Shown piece after piece: positions 1 to 7,035 of a stretch of DNA of 14,138 nucleotides. Every line of letters begins with the position of its first letter. The stretch's first letter is position 1. Made by a program: the position numbers and the translations under genes. Source of the DNA: Pseudomonadota bacterium (GTDB lineage: Bacteria; Desulfobacterota; Desulfovibrionia; Desulfovibrionales; Desulfovibrionaceae); assembly GCA_018822065.1 (NCBI GenBank), contig JAHJKV010000429.1, positions 1 through 14,138 on the forward strand. The letters run 5' to 3'. Below the pieces are notes generated by a model, which did not search any database, had not been told where the DNA came from, and was given only the letters and a program-made list of their open reading frames with translations.

Positions 1-1542
1 ACCAACGCCGGGGCAGGGGACAACGATGTGGTGGCCTCAGGCCAGACCATGGCCATCGACGCCAGCCAGACAGCTACGCTGGACTTCAACTCCTCGGCTG
101 AAACCGACGGTCACTTCAACATCACCGGTTCCAGCTTCGCCGACACCTTCCGCCTAGGCAACCTGACCTCGTCCACGACCATCAACGCTGGAACCGGGAA
201 CGACGAACTCGTCTACATCGACCCCAATGGCAGTTCCACCACAGCCGGGCACCTCACGGAAATGAACGGCCTGCGAAGCTTCGAGACCATCACCATCGAC
301 GACGGCAATGCAGCCTTCAAGCTTTCCGAAGCTGTCGTGGGAAACGGCGACACCCTGGCCGTCACCCATACCTGGGGTTCCATGGACACCTACTCCATGT
401 ACGTGGACGTTTCCGAAGACACGGACGGCACCTTCAGCTTCAATGCGCACAAGGGCGACGATACTTTCATTTTCGGCACCAACATGTCTTCCAGTCAGAC
501 GGTCAACGGCGGCTATTTCGGCGGCTACATTTTCGACGAGGACACCCTGCGCTACACCGATGACGGCAACAGCAGCAACCGCGACGAACTGGACAGCGTG
601 ACCAATGTAGAAAACATCATCCTCGGCGCTCAGGCCTCCTACATCACCGCCGTGGACGCTCTGCGCGCGAACGAGGTCGACACCGTTACCATCGACGCCA
701 CCTCGGCCACCACCCTGGACTTCAACTACCAGGCGGAAACCAACGAAGGCGGCAGCTACCACGTTAAGGGATCGTCCAACGCGGACATCGTCCGGGCTGG
801 AAGCGGAAAGGACACCATCGAAGGCAACGACGGGGACGATACATTTTACTTTGATAACCACCTGACCAACGAGGACACGGTGGACGGCGGGGCAGGAAAC
901 GACACGCTCTACTTCACACCAGTGTGGGACATCGTGGACAACCATGAGAATCTGCGCGGCGTGACCAATGTGGAAAGGGCAATTTTGACCGAAGGGAACA
1001 GTATCCTGAACATGACCGACAGCACCTTGACCGGCACGCAGGTTCTCGAAGTGGACGCCTCGGGCTGGACGAGCACAGGGTTGACCTTCAACGGTGCGGC
1101 GGAAAGCACGGGAGGATTTTTGCTCAAGGGCGGGGCCGCCGCGGACACCCTCATCGGCGGCGGCGGAGATGACCAGTTCTTTGGCGGCAACGGAGCGGAC
1201 ATCCTCAAGGGCAACGGCGGAAACGACATCTTTTACTACGAGAGCACCGGTCAACTGGGCGACACGATACAGGCCTTTTGTCATGCGGACGACCAGCTAA
1301 AATTCAACGAAAATAACTTTGGAACCACGCTCACCTTCCACTCAGCTGGGTACAGCGCTGGTGGATACAACAACACCGGTCTCTCTTCCGTCGCCCAGTC
1401 CTTCATCTTCGACACGGACAACTTCAAGCTGTGGTTCGACTCGGACGGCACGGGCACCTCGGACATGGGACAACTGGTGGCGACGTTTACCACCGGCAGC
1501 GACGCCGTGCAGGCTGACGACATCGACCTCTACGGCGTGTAG
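1..1542 (+). CDS. Large RTX-type secreted calcium-binding protein, C-terminal 513 residues (5' end outside window)
   Basis: The frame is open from base 1, so the start lies upstream and the GTG at 28 is only an internal codon. The visible part has GGxGxD nonapeptides typical of RTX (hemolysin-type calcium-binding) proteins, for example GGAGNDTLYF and GGGGDDQFFGGNGADILKG. Three clear copies and one degenerate copy of a longer module also occur, about 100-120 residues apart, at visible residues ~16-50, 118-159, 228-264 and 348-384. Each has IDAS...LDFN..AE..G.F...GSS.ADT, and a VTNVE-like strand precedes the next copy. The end (LWFDSDGTG...QLVATF...ADDIDLYGV) resembles the C-terminal signal region of type I secretion substrates. 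By family knowledge the product is exported by an ABC/MFP/TolC system and folds on calcium outside the cell. No exporter gene is in the window. A cysteine (QAFCHADD) lies just before the C-terminal domain, which is unusual in RTX proteins. Adhesin or cell-surface protein is the likeliest role, but this is an inference. Confidence 0.85.
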   Translation, partial: TNAGAGDNDVVASGQTMAIDASQTATLDFNSSAETDGHFNITGSSFADTFRLGNLTSSTTINAGTGNDELVYIDPNGSSTTAGHLTEMNGLRSFETITIDDGNAAFKLSEAVVGNGDTLAVTHTWGSMDTYSMYVDVSEDTDGTFSFNAHKGDDTFIFGTNMSSSQTVNGGYFGGYIFDEDTLRYTDDGNSSNRDELDSVTNVENIILGAQASYITAVDALRANEVDTVTIDATSATTLDFNYQAETNEGGSYHVKGSSNADIVRAGSGKDTIEGNDGDDTFYFDNHLTNEDTVDGGAGNDTLYFTPVWDIVDNHENLRGVTNVERAILTEGNSILNMTDSTLTGTQVLEVDASGWTSTGLTFNGAAESTGGFLLKGGAAADTLIGGGGDDQFFGGNGADILKGNGGNDIFYYESTGQLGDTIQAFCHADDQLKFNENNFGTTLTFHSAGYSAGGYNNTGLSSVAQSFIFDTDNFKLWFDSDGTGTSDMGQLVATFTTGSDAVQADDIDLYGV

Positions 1543-1662
1543 ATTCCCCCTTGTTGTGCGGTAATCCCCACTATTTTCAGCCCACTGCCACCTCACTACA
1601 ACGTACATCATTTTCATTCATTATGGGGAATACTTTGAGGAACCCAATGCACATACGAAGAA

Positions 1663-1688
1663 AGCCCGCCGAAGCGGGCTTTTTCTTT
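1663..1688. terminator. Two-way intrinsic terminator between convergent RTX genes
   Basis: A perfect 7-bp stem AGCCCGC / GCGGGCT encloses a CGAA loop (1670-1673). TTTTTCTTT follows on the + strand. GAAGAAA on the left gives a T-rich tail on the - strand as well. It lies 120 bases after the stop of the large RTX gene and 25 bases past the stop of the small RTX gene, so it can end both transcripts. Confidence 0.85.
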
Positions 1689-1713
1689 CAACACTCTATG
1701 GCAGGTGATAAAC

Positions 1714-2370
1714 TTAGAATGCCTTGATATATTCCACGTTGGTAAAGGTGAGCGTCTCGCCAGTAGGGCCGGTAATCACTCCAGAACAACCTTCCGGCAG
1801 GACGATATTCCCTTGATCATCAAAGGTGGGTACATAGTTAGGATTACCATCAATGGTAATGGTGAACTCTCCAGCATTAAATGCACTTTCAATGTTCTTG
1901 CCGCCACTGTCCAAATCAATCCTCAACGTGTCAGTGCCTTCGCCACCATCAAACACGTCGCTGCCATCCTTGCTGTTCCCCCAGTAATATGTGTCGTTGC
2001 CCTCGCCGCCAAACACGGTATCGTTAGCACCATCCTTAAAGCCACCATCAAGGGTGTCGTTGCCATCGTCCCCCATGAGCACGTCGGAACCTTGACCACC
2101 GAAAAGTGTGTCATTTCCGTCGCCACCAATGAGTGTGTCGGAACCGTCCCCGCCCGAGAGAAAGTCATTACCGGCACCACCAATGAGAGTGTCGGAACCG
2201 TCCCCGCCGCGGAGGGAGTCTGCTCCGCTACCGCCGACCAGCAGATCATCGTCGTTGGTTCCAGACATAGTTCCAGCCGCGGAAATCAGCTCCAGTTCTT
2301 CCATGGACATTTCAACGCCTGGGGTTTTCTTGGTCTCGCTTGAAACATTGTTCTTGTCTTTGGTGCTCAT
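1714..2370 (-). CDS. Small RTX (hemolysin-type calcium-binding repeat) protein with double-glycine-like N-terminal leader
   Basis: This 218-residue protein has about ten RTX nonapeptides (GGDGSDTLI, GGAGNDFLS and similar) at residues ~38-130 and a last copy at ~135-150. These should form a calcium-dependent parallel beta-roll outside the cell. The tail ends in ETLTFTNVEYIKAF, a form often seen near the end of type I secretion substrates. Residues 20-33 (EMSMEELELISAAG) fit the leader pattern of peptides exported by C39-peptidase ABC transporters: E at -8, L at -7, I at -4, with AA where GG is usual. The start ATG has GAGGG 6-7 bases upstream. Nucleotide-level repeats are visible: two near-identical 29-base stretches begin near 2126 and 2180. 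Base composition is clearly lower in GC than in neighbours (23 of 60 bases at 1801-1860), which hints at transfer. One cysteine (C195). Cargo or binding target is unknown. Confidence 0.85.
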   Translation of the reverse strand: MSTKDKNNVSSETKKTPGVEMSMEELELISAAGTMSGTNDDDLLVGGSGADSLRGGDGSDTLIGGAGNDFLSGGDGSDTLIGGDGNDTLFGGQGSDVLMGDDGNDTLDGGFKDGANDTVFGGEGNDTYYWGNSKDGSDVFDGGEGTDTLRIDLDSGGKNIESAFNAGEFTITIDGNPNYVPTFDDQGNIVLPEGCSGVITGPTGETLTFTNVEYIKAF

Positions 2371-2413
2371 GATTTTCCCTCATGGTTTGTTTGGTTGGAT
2401 ATTAACATGATGC

Positions 2414-2443
2414 CTCAAGAAACAAAATAGTTTCAATCTTGAG
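2414..2443. repeat. Imperfect inverted repeat upstream of the small RTX gene
   Basis: CTCAAG (2414-2419) pairs with CTTGAG (2438-2443), and AAAC/GTTT can extend the stem with a short bulge. It lies 44-73 bases upstream of the RTX start codon, where an operator or 5'-leader hairpin would sit. No convincing -35/-10 pair was found next to it. The rest of 2444-2594 holds no gene that I can support. Confidence 0.35.
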
Positions 2444-2594
2444 ACGTGTTATCCATGGACAGTTGTATGGTCACTGTTGTGCCAGCCTGATAAGGGCAAT
2501 CCGCCCATTTCTAGTAGGCCTGAGAAGTTGAGACTGGCCGGGGGTAATTCCGATCGTAATAGTATGATGAGAAATGGTAAACGTATAACACGAA

Positions 2595-2630
2595 GTGGTT
2601 ACGCATTTACTGCGTAACCACCTGTTTTTT
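2595..2630 (+). terminator. Strong + strand hairpin terminator with no gene assigned to it
   Basis: A perfect 11-bp stem (2595-2605 with 2611-2621) encloses the loop TTTAC and is followed by CTGTTTTTT. In this orientation it would stop + strand transcription just before the 3' end of the tRNA-Leu gene. No + strand gene lies in 1543-2594. Read on the - strand, the hairpin follows the tRNA but has no T-run after it. It may guard the tRNA from antisense read-through, or end an unrecognised small RNA. Confidence 0.65.
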
Positions 2631-2632
2631 AA

Positions 2633-2719
2633 TGGTACCCGGAGCGGGAGTTGAACCCGCACAGTATCGCTACCGAGGGATTTTAAGTCCCTTGCGTCTA
2701 CCAGTTCCGCCATCCGGGC
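2633..2719 (-). tRNA. tRNA-Leu (anticodon UAA), CCA encoded
   Basis: The - strand reads GCCCGGATGGCGGAACTGG at the 5' end and ends ...CTCCGGGTACCA. The acceptor stem GCCCGGA pairs with TCCGGGT (a G-U closes the end), with discriminator A as in leucine tRNAs. The anticodon arm is AGGGA-CTTAAAA-TCCCT, giving anticodon TAA. The T arm is GCGGG-TTCAACT-CCCGC. A long variable arm (CGGTAGCGATACTG region) marks it as class II. Total 87 bases including the encoded CCA. It decodes UUA/UUG. The 3' end of such a tRNA is a common integration site, but no duplicated 3' segment is seen in this window. Confidence 0.97.
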
Positions 2720-2727
2720 ACAGGGAT

Positions 2728-2756
2728 GGAGTACCGTTCGCCAGGAGGCGCGTCAA
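2728..2756 (-). promoter_or_regulatory. Candidate promoter for tRNA-Leu
   Basis: On the - strand TTGACG (2756-2751) is followed after exactly 17 bases by TACTCC (2733-2728). This -10 box is weak, but the -35 matches five of six consensus bases. The predicted start falls at or just before the mature 5' end of the tRNA (2719). Confidence 0.4.
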
Positions 2757-2776
2757 TGTGCAAGTGGGCGGGAAGG

Positions 2777-2819
2777 GGAGCTTTTCTGGAGAGGCTCCTT
2801 TGAGCAGGTGAAACCTGCT
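2777..2819. repeat. Two adjacent small hairpins upstream of the FG-GAP gene
   Basis: GGAGC (2777-2781) pairs with GCTCC (2794-2798). AGCAGGT (2803-2809) pairs perfectly with ACCTGCT (2813-2819) around a GAA loop. They lie 84-126 bases before the start codon at 2903 and upstream of the tRNA on the other strand. They could be a 5'-leader structure or a weak terminator; neither has a proper T-run. Confidence 0.35.
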
Positions 2820-2902
2820 TTCGGTCTTGTCGGAGAAGTGCTGACCGTTTATGGAAACTCCAGGAGAATCGTTTTGTTGGTACATAATGCACAGAGGTTG
2901 CC

Positions 2903-4561
2903 ATGAAAGCTCTATTTTTTCTGTTTACCTTGTCTCTGTTCGTCGGGGTCCAGCTTCCGGTCATGGCTGCATCGGCGGAGAATCAGGCGGCCCTGCCCTA
3001 TCTGGCCACACCCAGTTTTGCCACAAATCCTTACTTTCCCGGCCAGGACGGTGGCGACTTCGGCACTGGGCTCGCCCTGGCTGACATCAACGGTGACGGC
3101 TACAAGGACATGGTGGTCTCCAGCGGCAATGACAAGGCCTTGCAGCATGTGGTGGTGTATTTGAATCAGAATGACGGCAGGTTTTCTGTGAATCCAGACT
3201 GGATTTCCGGTGACACTGACCATCATGGAACCCTGGCCGTGGGCGACATCGATGGCGATGGTGACAACGACGTGGCCGTGTCTGTCTTTCTTGGCAAGGA
3301 ATTGGCCTACGACAAGGGCGGGATCAAGGTCTATTACAATCAGGGGGGCACCTTGGAATCCCTGCCTACCTTTACTGACACGGGCTACCCCTCCTTTGGT
3401 TGCGCCCTGGGCGATATCGACGGGGACGGTGATCTCGATCTGGCCGTGGCCTGCGGTGAGCCCATTCCCGAGGTGGAAAGTTTTGCCACTCAGGAATGTG
3501 CGACACATACAACGGTCATCCACAAGAAGGTGAGCAAGCATCTTTTGGCGGACAACCCCCAGCCGCCTTTCCTGGCGCAAAATCGCATCTATTTGAATCA
3601 GGGAAGCGGTTATTCCACCTCCCCAGGTAACGTCTGGCTCACCCAGGACTCGTTCGTGTCCATTGCCGTGACCTTTGGCGACGTGAACGCGGACGGACTC
3701 ATGGACGTGCTTTTCGATTCCGCACCGCTCAGGCTCTACCTGGGCAAGCATGGTACCTTGCCTGACGCCACCGCGCCCGACTGGACCTCCGAGGATGCGA
3801 ATTACTACGGCAATGGTATCGATTTTGCCCCGTCTATTCATCTCCAATTCCCCCCAGAGGGTGACACCGTGGCCACCATCGCGTCTTCCTCCAACAGTTA
3901 TATGGGTCAGGGGCGGGGCGGGTTTTCGCTTTACCGTTTCCTGGACCCCTTTGTGATCCAGTATGCGCCGCGCACAAGTTGGCCCATCTGGTCGTCCAAA
4001 TATGGGGGGTGGGGTTCGGCCATACGGTTGGCCGACTTGAACCAGGACGGCAACCTGGATATGGTGACCCACCGCTGGAACTCGCCGGGTCGCAACGAGT
4101 TGGCAGGAACCCTGCTGGTCTACCTGGGCAATGGCTCCACCTACCCCGAGACCTGGGACTGGAGTTCGTCTTCCCAGTATACCTCGATCATCGAGGCCAT
4201 TGACCTGGCGGACCTGGACAGGAAGATGATTGTAAACGGGCTGTATGAAGTTCCTGTGAGCGATGCCGGTTGGAGCGCGGGCCAGAATGGGCAATCCGTG
4301 TTTTACGTCGGCCCGCAGATCGTGGAAGAGATCACCTCAGTGAGCGTCTGGAGTCCGAGTAACGATTGGGTGCTCCTCATCCCCAAAGAATATGCCTTTG
4401 TCCCCGGTCGAGGCTGGGTTTCCCTTGCCACACCGCTTGTGGTTGGCAACAAGGTGCGCATCACCTACACGGCTTCTCCAGAGCCGGACATCGTCTATAC
4501 CAACTGGAACTGCGATCTGGGCAATTATGTTTACAACTTCCAATCAAGTGCTAAGAAATAA
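2903..4561 (+). CDS. Exported FG-GAP/VCBS-repeat beta-propeller protein
   Basis: This 552-residue protein starts with a Sec signal peptide: K2, then a hydrophobic run to about residue 20, with likely cleavage after ASA (residues 23-25). Five calcium-binding loops of the FG-GAP/VCBS type follow: DINGDGYKD (61-69), DIDGDGDND (115-123), DIDGDGDLD (171-179), DVNADGLMD (260-268) and DLNQDGNLD (378-386). A degenerate sixth may start near 434. Each is followed by a short hydrophobic strand, as in integrin-like beta-propellers. The last ~100 residues (after ~450) lack the loops and look like a separate beta-rich domain. The likely location is periplasm or cell surface; the ligand is unknown. The start is supported by AGAGG five bases upstream. 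It is transcribed alone and ends in its own terminator. Family assignment is firm; function is not. Confidence 0.88.
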   Translation: MKALFFLFTLSLFVGVQLPVMAASAENQAALPYLATPSFATNPYFPGQDGGDFGTGLALADINGDGYKDMVVSSGNDKALQHVVVYLNQNDGRFSVNPDWISGDTDHHGTLAVGDIDGDGDNDVAVSVFLGKELAYDKGGIKVYYNQGGTLESLPTFTDTGYPSFGCALGDIDGDGDLDLAVACGEPIPEVESFATQECATHTTVIHKKVSKHLLADNPQPPFLAQNRIYLNQGSGYSTSPGNVWLTQDSFVSIAVTFGDVNADGLMDVLFDSAPLRLYLGKHGTLPDATAPDWTSEDANYYGNGIDFAPSIHLQFPPEGDTVATIASSSNSYMGQGRGGFSLYRFLDPFVIQYAPRTSWPIWSSKYGGWGSAIRLADLNQDGNLDMVTHRWNSPGRNELAGTLLVYLGNGSTYPETWDWSSSSQYTSIIEAIDLADLDRKMIVNGLYEVPVSDAGWSAGQNGQSVFYVGPQIVEEITSVSVWSPSNDWVLLIPKEYAFVPGRGWVSLATPLVVGNKVRITYTASPEPDIVYTNWNCDLGNYVYNFQSSAKK

Positions 4562-4565
4562 AATA

Positions 4566-4585
4566 GGGGCCGCAAGGCCCCTTTT
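4566..4585. terminator. Two-way intrinsic terminator between FG-GAP and YcaO genes
   Basis: GGGGCC / GGCCCC stem around a GCAA tetraloop, followed by TTTT on the + strand. On the - strand the hairpin is followed by TATTTTATTT. It starts five bases after the FG-GAP stop and lies 20 bases beyond the stop of the convergent YcaO gene. Confidence 0.85.
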
Positions 4586-4604
4586 GATTTAACTCGATTG
4601 AAGT

Positions 4605-6299
4605 CTATTTAAATAATTTCAAGTAATTGGCAAAGAGCCTGGGGCTGACCCGCGAATACTGGTCGAAGTCGTACATGATCTCCAGGCCGGGGATGATGGC
4701 GCGGACCACGGGGATGGTCAGGTCTTTGCGGGTCATGTTCGCGTAGTGCGGGGTGTAGCCGTTTTTTAGGAGCGTGGTTTCCAGGAGCATGACGTCACCT
4801 TCCGCCGAGCCCGTGGAGTAATCAGGCAGGTCTTCGAGCTTGCGCACAGGCAGTCCAGCCGGGGCCGGGCGAGTGGCCGGGCCGGGGAAGGGGAAGGGGA
4901 GTTCGGTCATGCCTGAGACAATGGCCCGTTTGGCGTCGAGGCCGCAGCCCGTGGACAGGTTCACATCGCCCTGCTCGCCGATGATAAAGGATTTGTAGCA
5001 GGGAATGCCGAAGACATCGGTCAGCTCCTGGAACCAGACATGCACTCCGCCTTCTTCATAGTCGGCCAAGAGCTTGGTTATGGTCGTGTCATCGGTTTCC
5101 AGGGTGAAACAGCGATTCATGTCCAGGGGGGTCACGGCAATTGCGTCGCGCTCGATGACCTCGCACAGGGCAGATACCTTTGCCTCGGCCATGGTGTTGC
5201 CTGAGGCAAGCCCTGTGGAGCCCAAGGCGGAGAACAGGCTGGGTTCGTCCAGGTTGCAGAAGAGGAAAACCAGCTGGGGCGGGATGAGCACGGGTTCCAG
5301 ACCGCCTTTGCCATCTGGCCGCTCGCCCTCCATCCAGTAGAGCTCTTGTCCCTGGTAGGGCACTTCGAAACGGATGTCGTTCAGGGGCAGGGTGGGCAGT
5401 TTTTTGGATACCTCGGCCATGGAGCCGTGGTGAAGGGGGCAGGGCCGGTCGCGTCCCAGCAGGCCGCCAGAGCCGAAGGAGGCGTAAGAGCTGAAGCGTT
5501 CGGCCATCTCCATGAGCATGGAGACCCGGGCGTGTTCCATGTCCAGGCCGCGGCCATAGCAGGTCTGCAATCCTTCGAAGCTGTGCCGGTTGCGGCCCAG
5601 GGAGACAGACATGGAGGCCATCCAGTGGCGCAGCAAAGCAAAGGGCGAGAGGGAGGCCCGGTGGGCCATTTCCGGGGCCAGGGGGGCCTTGGCCTTTTCC
5701 AGCACCTGGGCGGCGTGGGCTGTGGTCTCGTCGATGGCGCGGCGCGGGTTCGCTGGCGGCAGTGAGCCCTGGAGCTCTTTCATGACGTCGGCCACGTGCA
5801 CTGTATTGTCCGGTGGGGTCAGTTCCTCGTCCGTGCAGGGGAAGGCCAGCCCGGCCTGGTCCGGGTGGGGCAAGGGACGGTGGTCGATGTTGTGGGCTGC
5901 GAAATGTTTGATCCAGGCGTGGTGCAGAGGCTGATCGGGCAGGCGATACGAGCGTAGGTTCACCGTGGGCGTGTGGCAGATGAGGGTGTCTAGGTCGAGG
6001 GCCTTAAGCTTGGGCAGGAAGGGCTGCATGCGTGGGTGCACCAGGCATCCTTCCAGGAGCAGCGCGGCCAGGACGTGGTCGTCCTTCTGGTCGCCGTCGA
6101 GCACTTCCGCGACGAACTGCTTGATCTTTCGGTTGGGCAGCTCGCCCATCCGCTGGAGCAGGATGTGGTGCATGAAGTCGTCCATGGGACTCATACGGAG
6201 GTGGTCGAGCTGTTCGTTCAGGCTCAGATTCGGTTTGGGCTGGGCCTCGAAACAGCCGACACCCGCCTGGGTGTTCATGAGCCGAAGTTCATATTGCAT
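4605..6299 (-). CDS. YcaO-domain protein with ~210-residue N-terminal extension
   Basis: This 564-residue protein has the ATP-binding blocks of the YcaO family in its C-terminal 60%. Residues 249-270 include GRGLDMEHARVSMLMEMAER (the S-x3-E-x2-E-R pattern). Residues 371-386 are AEAKVSALCEVIERDA. Residues 449-466 are STGCGLDAKRAIVSGMTE, and PVVRAIIPGLE is at 530-540. YcaO enzymes use ATP to activate amide carbonyls, as in azoline formation, thioamidation or work with RimO. The C-terminus (YLKLFK) lacks the proline-rich tail of azoline-forming cyclodehydratases. No E1-like, TfuA or precursor-peptide gene is near. The first ~210 residues, with LNEQLDHLRMSPMDDF and predicted helices, are unassigned. 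Start ATG with AGGAA seven bases upstream. It has a candidate promoter of its own but lies on the same strand as the RdgC-led genes. Substrate unknown. Confidence 0.9.
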   Translation of the reverse strand: MQYELRLMNTQAGVGCFEAQPKPNLSLNEQLDHLRMSPMDDFMHHILLQRMGELPNRKIKQFVAEVLDGDQKDDHVLAALLLEGCLVHPRMQPFLPKLKALDLDTLICHTPTVNLRSYRLPDQPLHHAWIKHFAAHNIDHRPLPHPDQAGLAFPCTDEELTPPDNTVHVADVMKELQGSLPPANPRRAIDETTAHAAQVLEKAKAPLAPEMAHRASLSPFALLRHWMASMSVSLGRNRHSFEGLQTCYGRGLDMEHARVSMLMEMAERFSSYASFGSGGLLGRDRPCPLHHGSMAEVSKKLPTLPLNDIRFEVPYQGQELYWMEGERPDGKGGLEPVLIPPQLVFLFCNLDEPSLFSALGSTGLASGNTMAEAKVSALCEVIERDAIAVTPLDMNRCFTLETDDTTITKLLADYEEGGVHVWFQELTDVFGIPCYKSFIIGEQGDVNLSTGCGLDAKRAIVSGMTELPFPFPGPATRPAPAGLPVRKLEDLPDYSTGSAEGDVMLLETTLLKNGYTPHYANMTRKDLTIPVVRAIIPGLEIMYDFDQYSRVSPRLFANYLKLFK

Positions 6300-6339
6300 G
6301 GTGTTTCCTGCGCTGGGGTTGACGTAAAATCAGACCGAA

Positions 6340-6368
6340 ATAGTAGGCTATTCAGGGGCGTTCATCAA
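6340..6368 (-). promoter_or_regulatory. Candidate promoter of the YcaO gene
   Basis: On the - strand TTGATG (6368-6363) and TACTAT (6345-6340) are separated by exactly 17 bases. Each matches four of six consensus bases. It lies in the only sizeable gap (85 bases) of the five-gene - strand block. This suggests that ycaO can be expressed apart from the upstream operon, with a leader of about 35 bases. Confidence 0.45.
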
Positions 6369-6384
6369 GGACCATTGCGGGTTG

Positions 6385-7026
6385 TCATTCGGGATGGTTG
6401 AAAAGTGCGGTCCTACCGTTTCCCTTGTGTTCCCGCAGCCGGGAGCGCAACGCTGTCAAGGCTTCATCCGCGCCGTCCCCAGCCAGTTCAAAGGTCTTTC
6501 CATTAGAAAAATGGAGGGTGAGGGTTTCGTCCGTGAACTCCACGTAGTTGACGTCTGCATAATAGATTTCGGTCTGTCCCAGGGTTTCGTGGTGGAACTC
6601 CAGGGGGTGGAGCCAGCGGGGCGGGAAGATGGTGCCAATGTGCCTGGAGACCACTGTGTAGGTCTCCAGAGGGGCGACCAGGGTGAGTTTCAGGGTGTCC
6701 GGCAAGGACTTAAGGCAAGAACGGTCCAGAGCACCGTCCAGCTCTTCCAGACAATAGCATTCTTCCTCTTTGTCCAGACCGCAGGCCGTGCGACCGGTTT
6801 CGGTCATGATTTCGCAGAGCCGGTCGATCAGCAGGGAGTGGGTCTGCTTGAGCCGCCGGACGCCGTAGAAATCCAGCAGGATAGGCAGGGTCAGAAGCCA
6901 GAGCAAGTACCAGCTTTGACTTAGGGCCAGCATGCCCCCTGCCACTACCCAGGCCACGAGGCGCAGCGCCCGTGATGTGGCGTAGGTGATGAAAAAACGG
7001 TCCAGGGCGGAGATATCCGGCTGCAT
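6385..7026 (-). CDS. Membrane protein with two TM helices and a PH-like C-terminal domain
   Basis: I do not recognise the family with certainty. The 213-residue protein has two hydrophobic segments near residues 18-36 and 39-56, separated by a tight turn. A cysteine-containing middle follows (C71, C82, C90, C92, C104). The C-terminal part (about 145-200: YADVNYVEFTDETLTLHFSN, then GKTFEL, then a helix ending LRSRLREH) has the strand-strand-helix pattern of bacterial PH-like domains. The likely topology is a membrane anchor with a cytoplasmic domain. The start lies nine bases after the stop of the SGNH hydrolase gene. The nearest purine-rich site (GGGGAG) is about 12 bases upstream, at the end of that gene, so translation is probably coupled. 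No catalytic motif is seen. Confidence 0.75.
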   Translation of the reverse strand: MQPDISALDRFFITYATSRALRLVAWVVAGGMLALSQSWYLLWLLTLPILLDFYGVRRLKQTHSLLIDRLCEIMTETGRTACGLDKEEECYCLEELDGALDRSCLKSLPDTLKLTLVAPLETYTVVSRHIGTIFPPRWLHPLEFHHETLGQTEIYYADVNYVEFTDETLTLHFSNGKTFELAGDGADEALTALRSRLREHKGNGRTALFNHPE

Positions 7027-7035
7027 GGGTTCGTA

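Noticed and set aside
154..1284. 376-codon open frame on the - strand opposite the RTX gene
   Set aside because: It is antisense to a clear RTX protein, gives a valine/glycine-rich low-complexity product with no motif, and has no ribosome binding site.
2471..2713. Open frame on the - strand beginning MAELVDARDLKSLGS
   Set aside because: It is the translation of the tRNA-Leu gene, a well-known false ORF pattern.
2633..2719. tRNA-Leu as an occupied phage/island attachment site
   Set aside because: No integrase and no repeat of the tRNA 3' end are present in the window.
2912..4294. 460-codon open frame on the - strand opposite the FG-GAP gene
   Set aside because: It mirrors the repeated DGDGD loops and high GC of the real gene; the product has no recognisable domain.
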